Shown in pieces: positions 34,285 through 42,554 of a stretch of 64,000 nt of DNA. Each line of letters begins with the position of its first letter. Within the stretch, counting starts at the first letter, position 1. The DNA is from Buttiauxella agrestis (lineage in GTDB: Bacteria > Pseudomonadota > Gammaproteobacteria > Enterobacterales > Enterobacteriaceae). Location: positions 1,700,763-1,764,762 of the forward strand of contig NZ_UIGI01000001.1 of the NCBI RefSeq assembly GCF_900446255.1, given 5' to 3'. The translations under genes and the position numbers were made by a program. The notes beneath the pieces were generated by a model. That model did no database searches. It worked only from the letters and a program-made list of their open reading frames with translations, and had not been told where the DNA came from.

Positions 34285-36213
34285 ATGAACAGAATTCTGG
34301 CTGGCATCATTTTTTTCCTTTTTATATCGACCGCATATATCTCTTTCCTTGTGCATGAAAGGCAACAAGAGTTACAGAAACTGACTCACTACGCCGCTTC
34401 GTGGTCTGCTGCACAGATGGTATCGGAATATTACCGGTTCGAGTCGTTGCTTGGCCTTTACACTATCGATGATACGATGACGCTGGATGATGTGCGCATG
34501 CGTCTCGACATTATGCTCAGCCAGAGTGATTTAATGAAAGAAGGTGATTTGCGGGATTACATAGAAAGTAATAAAGCCCAACATACACTGGCTCTACAGC
34601 TTGAAAAGACACTTGAGTATCTGGATATTCATCTTGAGAAAATGAACCGCTCAGAACTCCAGACATACCTGAAAAGAATGCAGACGCTGGATGCACAACT
34701 GAGTCGTCTGTCTTCTGGCGCTTTAGACAAAGATATCAACTCGATTAATAACGCCAACCTCAAAATTAAAACCCTGTACTATATTTACTCAGCGACGTCT
34801 TTATTGCTGATAATAATGAGTGCGATACTTGGCGTGCTGATATTTTATCAAAACAGAAATATTCTGAAGGCGCATCTTCAGGTAAAGAGTCTGGCTGAAG
34901 CATTGCAAGAATCTAAAGAAAAACTGCAAGTCCAGAATACAAAGTTGGAGTATGACGTCTACCATGACTCTCTGACAGAGATGAATAACCGCCATTTTTT
35001 CTGGGGGAATTTAAATGAAACTATCGAGAACGCCGTAAAAAGCAATAATTCTGTGAATGTGATGTTGTTTGATTTAGATCGATTCAAGGAGGTCAATGAT
35101 ACGTATGGTCATGATGTCGGTGATATGTTATTACGTCAGATATCACACCGTCTTATTTCAATGGGCCTGACTTCCGATACGCTTTATCGTTTAGGCGGGG
35201 ATGAGTTTGCGTTTCTCTCGAGTGGCCTGACGGAGAGCAGTGCCGTTTCACAAGCCCAAAATATATGCAATATTATCAGCCAGCCCTACACTATTAATAA
35301 TACGATTATCAATATAACCACCAGTGTCGGTATTGTTATCTCAGACACTGAACGCCGCTCCGACTATCTTTATAAATTTGCCGATCTGGCCCTTTATGAA
35401 GCCAAAAAGGAAGGCGCTGGTAAGATAAAAGTCTTCCGGCAATGGATGTTAGATAAGCTGCAAGAAAGCCGAACCCTTGAGCACGATATGGCACTGGCGT
35501 TAGTGAATAAAGAATTCGTGGTTTACTACCAGCCTATTGTCGATTCTTTCAGCCAGGAAATTTACAGTTATGAAGCCCTTATTCGTTGGATACATCCTCA
35601 GAAGGGACTTCTGTCGCCGGACAGCTTTATTCCTGTGGCTGAAAAAACAGGAATGATTAATGAGATGGGGAAATCGGTGCTTGAAATGGCCTGCCGGGAA
35701 GCTGCTTCCTGGGTGGTTCCGACTAAAATTTCAGTCAATGTCTCTCCAGTTCAGCTAAGCAGTAAAACCTTTGCCGGAATGGTGTTGTCCATTCTGAACG
35801 AAACAGGACTTCACGCTGAGCGTCTTGAACTGGAAGTGACAGAATCCTCTCTCTTTACTGAGAGCAATACGCCGATGAATACGCTTAACAGGCTGCGCGC
35901 TCTGGGGGTGAAAATCTCCCTCGATGATTTTGGTACCGGTTATTCTTCTCTTTCGCGCCTCAGTAGGCTTGCCTTCGATAAAATCAAAATAGACAAATCC
36001 TTTGTGCATTCGATATCGACACAGGAAGACGCCCTTAATATTATCAGGCTCATCACCGGCATGGCGAAATCCCTCAATATGAAGTCCGTTGCGGAAGGTG
36101 TTGAAACACAGGAGCAACTGGAAAGCCTTCAGTTGCTGGGCTGTGATTTCATACAAGGCTATCTGTTTGGTAAACCTCAGCCTTATATAGATGGGAAAAT
36201 CAGATACGGTTAA
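34285..36213 (+). CDS. Membrane-bound GGDEF-EAL c-di-GMP enzyme
   Basis: The 642-residue inner-membrane protein has helix 1 (about 3-20), a periplasmic helical sensor (about 25-165), helix 2 (about 168-192), a short coiled linker, a GGDEF domain (about 220-380) and an EAL domain (about 395-640). The cyclase site is intact (RLGGDEF, about 302-308). EAL landmarks are intact too: YEALIRW (about 430), DDFGTGYSS (about 547), KIKIDKSF and VAEGVE. Both activities are therefore possible. It follows the small periplasmic protein gene and probably receives its signal. c-di-GMP output would fit control of surface structures, with the fimbrial operon 3 kb away. Confidence 0.92.
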   Translation: MNRILAGIIFFLFISTAYISFLVHERQQELQKLTHYAASWSAAQMVSEYYRFESLLGLYTIDDTMTLDDVRMRLDIMLSQSDLMKEGDLRDYIESNKAQHTLALQLEKTLEYLDIHLEKMNRSELQTYLKRMQTLDAQLSRLSSGALDKDINSINNANLKIKTLYYIYSATSLLLIIMSAILGVLIFYQNRNILKAHLQVKSLAEALQESKEKLQVQNTKLEYDVYHDSLTEMNNRHFFWGNLNETIENAVKSNNSVNVMLFDLDRFKEVNDTYGHDVGDMLLRQISHRLISMGLTSDTLYRLGGDEFAFLSSGLTESSAVSQAQNICNIISQPYTINNTIINITTSVGIVISDTERRSDYLYKFADLALYEAKKEGAGKIKVFRQWMLDKLQESRTLEHDMALALVNKEFVVYYQPIVDSFSQEIYSYEALIRWIHPQKGLLSPDSFIPVAEKTGMINEMGKSVLEMACREAASWVVPTKISVNVSPVQLSSKTFAGMVLSILNETGLHAERLELEVTESSLFTESNTPMNTLNRLRALGVKISLDDFGTGYSSLSRLSRLAFDKIKIDKSFVHSISTQEDALNIIRLITGMAKSLNMKSVAEGVETQEQLESLQLLGCDFIQGYLFGKPQPYIDGKIRYG

Positions 36214-36240
36214 ATGGAGGTCTTCAAGACTTCTGGCGCA

Positions 36241-36918
36241 TCAAGCATTGAGTTCCGCTGAAAGATGTTTGATGCCATCACTCATCTCTTGTAACTCATT
36301 GATCAGTCTTGCCACATGGAAACCATCGCACACGGAATGATGTACCTGAACAGCGAGAGGTAACAATACTTTTCCATCTTGTTCGTAGTATTTTCCCAGA
36401 GTGAACATGGGGGCAAAAAAGTTCTGCATGTTAGCAACATTGATATTAAAACTGGTGAAACTTACCCAAGGAATAGCCGAGACGAAAAATATATTTTCCC
36501 GAGACTCCTCTTTAGGCCAATAAGAAAGGTTATTACCATAACGTGCAACGTCTTCTGAATAAACGTCCTGGAAGTGATGAATGTTGCCATCGTAGTGACT
36601 CCATAATGATGAAAAGGTCTCCGTTTCATTATGGAAAATGGTATAGCTTGGATGAATTTCATTCCATATGACAAGCTCATTGTTCTTTATGGCCATACGG
36701 AACTCCGTATGACTGTTTACTATTTTAGAAAGAAGGAAAATAATAGTAGGGTAAAACTTCCAGCCAGCTTCCCTTATATGTTTTAGCAGTTCGGTAATAT
36801 CTATCAGGACAGTTTGGTTAATTGTACTTTGAGCAAATGACTGGAATACCTCAAAATGCTCCTTCCTTGCCCAACGAGATAAGTCAACAGGTGTATATTC
36901 CAGAGTTGTTTTTTCCAT
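36241..36918 (-). CDS. catA: Type-A chloramphenicol O-acetyltransferase
   Basis: The 225-residue CAT acetylates chloramphenicol with acetyl-CoA. The catalytic segment [21 protein letters not shown] (His about 194) is intact, as are [27 protein letters not shown]-type [16 protein letters not shown] and [12 protein letters not shown]. It is clearly related to CatA1 but well diverged. AAAGG precedes the ATG at 36918. No integron, transposon or plasmid signature touches it, so it looks like a chromosomal, species-level gene. It is convergent with the GGDEF-EAL gene. Confidence 0.93.
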   Translation of the reverse strand: MEKTTLEYTPVDLSRWARKEHFEVFQSFAQSTINQTVLIDITELLKHIREAGWKFYPTIIFLLSKIVNSHTEFRMAIKNNELVIWNEIHPSYTIFHNETETFSSLWSHYDGNIHHFQDVYSEDVARYGNNLSYWPKEESRENIFFVSAIPWVSFTSFNINVANMQNFFAPMFTLGKYYEQDGKVLLPLAVQVHHSVCDGFHVARLINELQEMSDGIKHLSAELNA

Positions 36919-37095
36919 TTTTTAACCTTTGATTGTAAATTATATATCAGATGTTAGTCTAAGTTTTTTTATGAATTAAGTAAACATATAGGACGCAACC
37001 CGTTTTGGTAGCGAACGCATTTTTGAGCGTAGTTCATCTTTATACAGGAGGGAAGGGGGTTTTGAATATTTCTTATATCAGGTAATAAAAGTAGA

Positions 37096-37356
37096 TTGTG
37101 CAATTTACTGGTGTTTTCCTATTTAGACAAATATCATTCTGCAATGACACGAGCCGGATATATTGCGCGTGGTGAGAACGGAATTCGCGGGCGCCGATAT
37201 TTTATTAAGGGTGGTGATAAGCGCAGCCATCAGGTGCATGCATTCGCAGTGGGTGATATGCAAGTCGTAAAACATCTGGCTTTCCGTGATTATCTGATAA
37301 AAAACAGGGAGGAAGCAGAGCGATTTAACCACTGTGTTGCATCCATTAGTTGAACT
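37096..37356 (+). pseudogene. GrpB-family (UPF0157) C-terminal fragment
   Basis: The 85-codon frame contains GYIARGENGIRGRRYFIKGG, then DKRSHQVHAFAVGD and HLAFRDYLIKNREEAERF, the typical C-terminal half of GrpB-family nucleotidyltransferase-like proteins, which are usually about 170-180 residues. The N-terminal catalytic half is missing and the frame opens with a TTG without a clear ribosome site, so this is a truncated remnant between the cat and kinase-like genes. Confidence 0.75.
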
Positions 37357-37491
37357 CACAGGCAGGGGCGGACGGTGTACACTTCACACTATGCTATCTA
37401 TAGAGAGGCTGTTTGACTGCATGATTTGCAGATTGCGCTAAACTCAAACGCCTCTGAATTAACCAATCGGTCAAGGTTAAAGGCAAAATGT

Positions 37492-38280
37492 ATGTCTGTT
37501 GATAATTTATCGCGCATGGGCACTGCCAAAGTGACGCTTTTGGTTGATGAAGCAGGTCATCAGGTAATCGAAAAATGTCCTGTCAGTGATGTCGAGTTTA
37601 GTTTTTATCAACACACAGCCAGGCATCTCGCTCAAGTAGACATTTCCACGCCAAAGATGTTGTCTGCCGATCCATCCATACGCAAGTTAAGACTGGAATA
37701 TATCCCACACCAGGTTGATCAGGACGAAGTTGGACGGGATGAAGTGTTGTCAATTCTGTCTCGCTTACATGGCTATCGACCTGACCCTTCTTGGGTTTAT
37801 CACAATCACACCTGGTCAGAAGCAGACCTCGAAAAATCTCTCATGCTGTTGGCATTACCTGGCAGGGCAGCAAAACAATTATGGTGCTTTCAGCAGGCAA
37901 GTGATGTTCTGTTTAGTGGTCAGTGCTTAATTTCCGGCGACAGTAATGCGGGTAATTGGGGAAAAAGGGATGGTGGTGATTTCGTTCTTTTTGACTGGGA
38001 AAGATTCAGCACTGGCAGCCCAGCTATTGACCTTGCCCCACTTATAAAGGGAATGGGTTCTGAGCAAAAATTTATTGAGTTTGCTGAACGCTATGCCTGT
38101 ATATCGCGTAATTATAATCCTAATGATTTAGCTAAAGAAATTGCGATTGCTAAAGCATGGATTGTTACCGAGGTAGTCGTATTGCTTAATGAGCGGCAGA
38201 AAAGTGATTTTCAATTCTATCTCAGCTGGTACAGAGAAAATCTTCCTGCCTGGTTAGATAACAATTTAAAAATGCTTTGA
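37492..38280 (+). CDS. APH/choline-kinase-like phosphotransferase
   Basis: A 262-residue protein from the ATG at 37492 (AAAGG 8 bases ahead); the frame opens at a TTG at 37426. The kinase-fold motifs appear as LISGDSNAGNWGKRDG (Brenner-type loop, with Ser where His is usual before GD) and FVLFDWERFSTGSPAIDLAPL (metal-binding Asp). This is the pattern of APH-family enzymes acting on aminoglycosides, choline or other small alcohols. Substrate is unknown, and the replaced His may alter activity. AT-richer than the flanking core genes. Confidence 0.72.
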   Translation: MSVDNLSRMGTAKVTLLVDEAGHQVIEKCPVSDVEFSFYQHTARHLAQVDISTPKMLSADPSIRKLRLEYIPHQVDQDEVGRDEVLSILSRLHGYRPDPSWVYHNHTWSEADLEKSLMLLALPGRAAKQLWCFQQASDVLFSGQCLISGDSNAGNWGKRDGGDFVLFDWERFSTGSPAIDLAPLIKGMGSEQKFIEFAERYACISRNYNPNDLAKEIAIAKAWIVTEVVVLLNERQKSDFQFYLSWYRENLPAWLDNNLKML

Positions 38281-38371
38281 TGTTTTTAACCCCACTAGTC
38301 TACTGATGTATTACATACGATTCCAGACCTGCCGCGCAATCTGGAGCAGGCTCTGCTTTGAGGATTCCGAT

Positions 38372-38854
38372 ATGACCCCCTTTCATCAACTTACAGCTAC
38401 CAGTCTGGGCGGCCAGCTTATCTCTTTGGACGACTACGCAGGTAGAGTGGTTCTGGTCGTGAATACCGCCAGCCTTTGTGGCTTCACGAAACAATACGCT
38501 GGGCTTGAAGCGCTCTACAAAAAGTACGCCACCCATGGTTTGGTGGTGCTTGGTTTTCCCTGCAACCAGTTTGGTAAACAGGAACCCGGCAGCGCCGACG
38601 AAATCGCGCAGACCTGTCACATCAACTACGGTGTGAGCTTCCCGATGTTCGAGAAAGTAGAGGTCAACGGAACCGCAGCGCACCCGGTGTTCCGTTATCT
38701 GAAAAACGAATTGCCCGGCGTGCTGGGTGGACGGATCAAGTGGAACTTCACTAAGTTCCTGATCGGACGCGACGGTAAACCGCTCAAGCGTTTTGCACCG
38801 TTCACCACCCCAGAGAAAATGGAAACCTCAATCCTTGCCGCACTGGAAATCTAA
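38372..38854 (+). CDS. Glutathione peroxidase family protein (Cys type)
   Basis: The 160-residue thiol peroxidase reduces hydroperoxides. The peroxidatic Cys36 is in VNTASLCGFTKQY; the Gln and Trp partners are in GFPCNQFGKQEPGS and KWNFTKFLIGRDG. It is shorter than, and distinct from, E. coli BtuE (183 residues). The frame is open from 38306, but the ATG at 38372 gives the family N-terminus; AGGA lies 9-12 bases before. It stands alone. Confidence 0.9.
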   Translation: MTPFHQLTATSLGGQLISLDDYAGRVVLVVNTASLCGFTKQYAGLEALYKKYATHGLVVLGFPCNQFGKQEPGSADEIAQTCHINYGVSFPMFEKVEVNGTAAHPVFRYLKNELPGVLGGRIKWNFTKFLIGRDGKPLKRFAPFTTPEKMETSILAALEI

Positions 38855-38925
38855 GTGTTTCGGTCATTCAGCGCAAACAAAGTCATCACAAAAAGGCGAC
38901 CTTGCTTAAAACAGAGAATTGTTAT

Positions 38926-39624
38926 TCAAAACGGACTCGCATTGCGCGCTTTAATCAACTCACCACTAACCGGATGAACAAAATCCAGCTCACTGGCGTG
39001 CAACATTAGCCGCGGAGTCTGTTCAGTTCCTGGCAACAACAGGCCGCCATATAGATCGCAGCCCAAAATAGGGTGGCCCAGTTGCTGGCAGTGAATGCGA
39101 AGTTGATGAGTACGCCCGGTTTCCGGGGTAAGTTCTACCCGCGTCAATGGCAGTAACGTCCCGTCTTCCCGCTCATGGTAAAAGCGTTCAACGACCCGAT
39201 AGCCCGAACGTGCAGGCTTGCCGTTGATGGCGCAAATCGACATCAGCGGGAACAGCGTCGGATCTTTGGCAATCGCTGCGTCTATCACCCCTACGTTGTC
39301 GCTCACATGCCCACAGAGCAGTGCGCTGTAGACTTTGGTGACTGCGCGCTGGCTGAATTGTTGGCATAGAGCGGCGTTGATGGCTTTATTGCGCGCAATC
39401 ACCATCAGCCCGGAAGTCCCGAAATCCAGGCGATGCACCAGGGTGCAACCGGGGAATTCTTGTACCAGACGATGATGCACTGAATCGAGATTTTGCGGGT
39501 TTTTCCCCGATAGACTGAGCAGCCCGGTAGGTTTATTGATCAGTACCAGATGTTCGTCCTGATAGAGCGTCTCAATCTGCTCATGGCACGGCGGGGCAAT
39601 AAAATTATCGATAATCGTAGACAT
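38926..39624 (-). CDS. RluA-family pseudouridine synthase
   Basis: The 232-residue RNA-modifying enzyme has the catalytic motif [14 protein letters not shown] (Asp in HRLD), preceded by [13 protein letters not shown] and followed by [29 protein letters not shown]. It has no S4 domain and resembles RluA in size. Whether it modifies rRNA or tRNA cannot be told. Transcribed leftward, ahead of tRNA-Asn copy 1 in the same direction, with the tRNA terminator between. Confidence 0.9.
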   Translation of the reverse strand: MSTIIDNFIAPPCHEQIETLYQDEHLVLINKPTGLLSLSGKNPQNLDSVHHRLVQEFPGCTLVHRLDFGTSGLMVIARNKAINAALCQQFSQRAVTKVYSALLCGHVSDNVGVIDAAIAKDPTLFPLMSICAINGKPARSGYRVVERFYHEREDGTLLPLTRVELTPETGRTHQLRIHCQQLGHPILGCDLYGGLLLPGTEQTPRLMLHASELDFVHPVSGELIKARNASPF

Positions 39625-39723
39625 CAGACTGCCTGGATGGAGAGTGGAAGCGGATAATAGCGAACTTTAAACCGGCAGGCGAATTGGGTTATTCGGATTT
39701 TAGCCCCAATCACCAGACACAAA

Positions 39724-39755
39724 AAAAGCCTGCTTAGTTTCCTAAGCAGGCTTTT
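39724..39755 (-). terminator. Terminator of tRNA-Asn copy 1
   Basis: AAAAGCCTGCTTAG and CTAAGCAGGCTTTT form a perfect 14-bp stem with a 4-base loop and, on the minus strand, a T-run after the stem. A nearly identical hairpin follows the second tRNA-Asn. Confidence 0.92.
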
Positions 39756-39761
39756 CGAATT

Positions 39762-39837
39762 TGGCTCCTCTGACTGGACTCGAACCAGTGACATACGGAT
39801 TAACAGTCCGCCGTTCTACCGACTGAACTACAGAGGA
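39762..39837 (-). tRNA. tRNA-Asn (GUU), copy 1
   Basis: The 76-base minus-strand gene starts TCCTCTGTAGTTCAGTCGGT and ends in encoded CCA. The anticodon loop CTGTTAATC carries GTT, and GGTTCGAGTCC is the T-arm. Acceptor ends TCCTCTG and CAGAGGA pair fully. In E. coli four identical Asn tRNAs lie around yeeO/amn/cobUST, so this locus is syntenic. Confidence 0.98.
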
Positions 39838-40366
39838 ATTGTGTAACGGGGCGCATATTAACGAGAAGCAGGGGGCATGTCAAAGGGTTCGCGAAAAAGA
39901 ATTTTGTTTGCTCTTTTTATAGTCAACTTGTTGAGTATTAAGGCGAATTGTCCTGGTCTTAATCATCCATTGCTCATTTCACGCAAACTCACGTCCTTAA
40001 GCATGATTAACCACTTCATCAGTAAGCTCTTTATTGGTGCAAAGCGGCGTAATTCTCAACTTTTCTGCTTTATTGTTAAGCAGATGTGATCCCCGCTGTA
40101 ATTTCAATCTGTGATACCTGGCCGCTTTCAACCGCGCTCTATACTGACATATGTCGAAACAATGACATCCGGTTAACAACATTGGCAGCCATTTTGCTTA
40201 ATGTTCAGGGCCGTGAAATCGTAAGGATACCCCGTAAGGAAACCCCGCCGTAAATCACAGGATTTTGTCTGGATAGTCCAATTTGTACTCGTTCGTGTTT
40301 TTGCTTGTGAATGGTCTTTAACCGTTGTGCATAAACCTCTTTGCTTCTTTGCTAAGGAACATACAA
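39838..40366. other. Intergenic region between tRNA-Asn copy 1 and the Liv-type operon
   Basis: A 529-base stretch. The left 46 bases are the tRNA promoter (separate entry). The rest should contain the promoter of the Liv-type binding-protein gene, but I can name no convincing hexamers. A 70-codon frame at 39877-40089 has no homology I recognise and overlaps the tRNA promoter, so I do not call it. Confidence 0.5.
39855..39883 (-). promoter_or_regulatory. Sigma-70 promoter of tRNA-Asn copy 1
   Basis: On the minus strand TTGACA (39883-39878), a 17-base spacer and TAATAT (39860-39855), followed by the GC-rich discriminator GCGCCCC. It is a near-consensus stable-RNA promoter. Confidence 0.88.
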
Positions 40367-41488
40367 ATGTCGCTGAAATTAATCAGAAGTCCTCTTTCTC
40401 TTGTGTTGGCAGGTTGTCTGGTGACGGCGTTCTCCGCCCAGGCCGATATTGTGATTGGTGTTGCCGGGCCATTCACCGGGCCGAACGCCACTTATGGCGA
40501 TCAATACTGGCATGGCGCGACGCAGGCCGCTGAAGATATCAACGCCGCAGGCGGGATTAACGGCGAAAAAATCAAACTGGTGCAGGGTGATGATGCTTGT
40601 GAACCGAAACAGGCGGTGTCCGTCGCTAACCGTTTGGTTGATCAGGATAAAGTCAAAGCCGTGGTCGGACATTTCTGTTCATCTTCTACAATGCCTGCGT
40701 CCGAGGTGTATAACGACGCGGGGATCCTGGCTATCACCCCTGGGTCAACGAACCCGCTTATCACCGAGCGCAAGATGAACGATATGTTCCGCATGTGCGG
40801 GCGTGATGACCAGCAAGGGAAGGTCGCCAGCGATTTCATTATTGATAAGCTCAAAGCCAAACGCGTGGTGATCATTCACGATAAAGACACTTACGGGCAG
40901 GGGCTGGCCGATGCGACCAAAGCCGCGCTCGCCAAACGTGGCGTCAATGACGTGATGTATGAAGGTTTGTCGCGCGGCGAAAAAGACTTTAACGCGCTGG
41001 TGACAAAAATCAGTGCGCAAAAACCCGACGTAGTGTTCTTCGGCGGTTGCCATCCGGAAGCCGGGCCGCTGGTGCGCCAGATGCGTGAGCAGGGCGTGCA
41101 GGCCAAATTCTTCTCCGGCGACTGTATCGTGAACGAAGAGATGGTCACAGCGGCAGGCGGTCCGCAATACACCAACGGTATCTATATGACCTTCGGGAAA
41201 GATCCGCGTTTGATCCCGGACGGCAAAGCCGTTATCGATAAATTCCGCTCCAGCAAATTCGAGCCAGAAGGCTACACCCTCTATTCCTACGCCTCCGTTC
41301 AGGCGATTGCTGCGGCCTTCAAAGCCACCGGCGGCACCGACTCCGCCAAAGCCAGCGCCTGGTTAAAAGCCAATCCGGTCGATACCGTGATGGGTAAAAA
41401 AGCCTGGGATGAGAAGGGCGATTTGAAAGTCTCGGATTACGTGGTTTATCAGTGGGACGACAAGGGCAAATACAAAGAAGTCCAATAG
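40367..41488 (+). CDS. Branched-chain amino-acid ABC transporter periplasmic binding protein
   Basis: The 373-residue LivJ/LivK-type receptor has a signal peptide (MSLKLIRSPLSLVLAGCLVTAFSAQA) and mature ADIVIGVAGPFTGPNATYGDQ. LVQGDDACEPKQAVSVANRLV and the disulfide region VVGHFCSSSTMPAS are typical. The ATG at 40367 has AAGGA upstream; the frame back to 40325 is not used. It heads an operon with two permeases and two ATPases. This is not the E. coli liv locus, so the organism probably has a separate canonical liv operon elsewhere; substrate could be Leu/Ile/Val or a related amino acid. Confidence 0.9.
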   Translation: MSLKLIRSPLSLVLAGCLVTAFSAQADIVIGVAGPFTGPNATYGDQYWHGATQAAEDINAAGGINGEKIKLVQGDDACEPKQAVSVANRLVDQDKVKAVVGHFCSSSTMPASEVYNDAGILAITPGSTNPLITERKMNDMFRMCGRDDQQGKVASDFIIDKLKAKRVVIIHDKDTYGQGLADATKAALAKRGVNDVMYEGLSRGEKDFNALVTKISAQKPDVVFFGGCHPEAGPLVRQMREQGVQAKFFSGDCIVNEEMVTAAGGPQYTNGIYMTFGKDPRLIPDGKAVIDKFRSSKFEPEGYTLYSYASVQAIAAAFKATGGTDSAKASAWLKANPVDTVMGKKAWDEKGDLKVSDYVVYQWDDKGKYKEVQ

Positions 41489-41497
41489 TATTGGGAT

Positions 41498-41588
41498 TTG
41501 TAGGGGGATAAGCGGCAGCGTCATCCACCATTTTCGCCGGTCATTGCTGGTGAAAGTGTCGGGTGACGCGACGCTTACCCGACCGACA
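41498..41588. repeat. BIME between the Liv-type binding protein and livH
   Basis: A first REP (GGGGGATAAGCGGCAGCGTC onward, to about 41535) and a diverged, opposite one (GTCGGGTGACGCGACGCTTA onward, about 41556-41588). It lies between the receptor gene and the permease genes, where it could protect the receptor mRNA and so raise its level. Confidence 0.8.
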
Positions 41589-41628
41589 AAAGAAGTTTGT
41601 CCGCCGCACTAAAAGAGACTGCCAAACT

Positions 41629-42543
41629 ATGGATGCCTTCTTCCTGCAACAGTTGATAAATGGCTTAACGCTAGGGTCCGTTTACGGGTTGATAGCCATC
41701 GGCTACACCATGGTTTACGGCATTATTGGCATGATTAACTTCGCGCACGGCGAAGTGTATATGATCTCCGCATATCTGTGCGCCATCGGCCTGGCGCTGC
41801 TGTCGTTCTTCGGCATTCACTCGTTCCCGTTATTAATCCTCGGCACGCTGGTATTCACCATTGTGGTGACGGGCGTATATGGCTGGACGATTGAGCGCAT
41901 CGCCTACAAACCGCTGCGCAACTCCACCCGTTTAGCGCCGCTGATCTCCGCAATCGGCATGTCGCTCATCCTGCAAAACTACGCGCAAATCAGCCAGGGG
42001 CCGCGTCAGCAGGGCATTCCCACCATGCTTGATGGCGTGTTCCGCTTCCATATTGGCGAAGGTTTTGTGCAAATCACCTACACCAAAGTGTTTATTTTGA
42101 TTGCCTCGTTTGCCGGCATGCTGTTGCTCACCTGGATTATCGGCAACACACGCCTGGGGCGCATGTGCCGCGCGGTGCAGCAGGACCGCAAAATGGCCTC
42201 GATTCTGGGGATTAACACTGACCGAATTATCTCGATTGTATTTGTGATTGGCGCGTCGATGGCCGGACTGGCGGGCGTGTTAATCACCATGAACTACGGC
42301 ACTTTTGATTTCTACGCCGGTTTTATCATCGGCATTAAAGCGTTCACGGCGGCGGTGCTCGGGGGGATTGGCTCGTTACCCGGCGCGATGTTAGGCGGCC
42401 TGATTCTGGGAATTGCCGAGGCGCAATTCTCCGGCATGGTGAATTCTGATTATAAAGATGTCTTCTCGTTTGGGTTGCTGGTGGTGATCCTCATTTTCCG
42501 GCCGCAAGGGCTGCTTGGTCGCCCGATCGTTGCCAAAGTGTGA
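41629..42543 (+). CDS. livH: Branched-chain amino-acid ABC permease LivH-type
   Basis: Inner-membrane permease, 304 residues, many helices. The opening MDAFFLQQLINGLTLGSVYG followed by LIAIGYTMVYGIIGMINFAHGEVYM is characteristic of LivH. The frame is open from 41563, but that part is BIME-derived; the ATG at 41629 is the family start. It overlaps the open frame leading into livM, whose own start I place at 42555. Confidence 0.93.
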   Translation: MDAFFLQQLINGLTLGSVYGLIAIGYTMVYGIIGMINFAHGEVYMISAYLCAIGLALLSFFGIHSFPLLILGTLVFTIVVTGVYGWTIERIAYKPLRNSTRLAPLISAIGMSLILQNYAQISQGPRQQGIPTMLDGVFRFHIGEGFVQITYTKVFILIASFAGMLLLTWIIGNTRLGRMCRAVQQDRKMASILGINTDRIISIVFVIGASMAGLAGVLITMNYGTFDFYAGFIIGIKAFTAAVLGGIGSLPGAMLGGLILGIAEAQFSGMVNSDYKDVFSFGLLVVILIFRPQGLLGRPIVAKV

Positions 42544-42554
42544 GGGAGCAAAAA

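Noticed and set aside
22975-38300. Prophage or integrative element inserted at tRNA-Asn.
   Set aside because: No integrase, no phage structural genes and no partial tRNA repeat are visible; the region looks like layered accessory genes.
39877-40089. 70-codon plus-strand frame after tRNA-Asn copy 1.
   Set aside because: Overlaps the tRNA promoter, lacks a ribosome site and resembles no protein I know.
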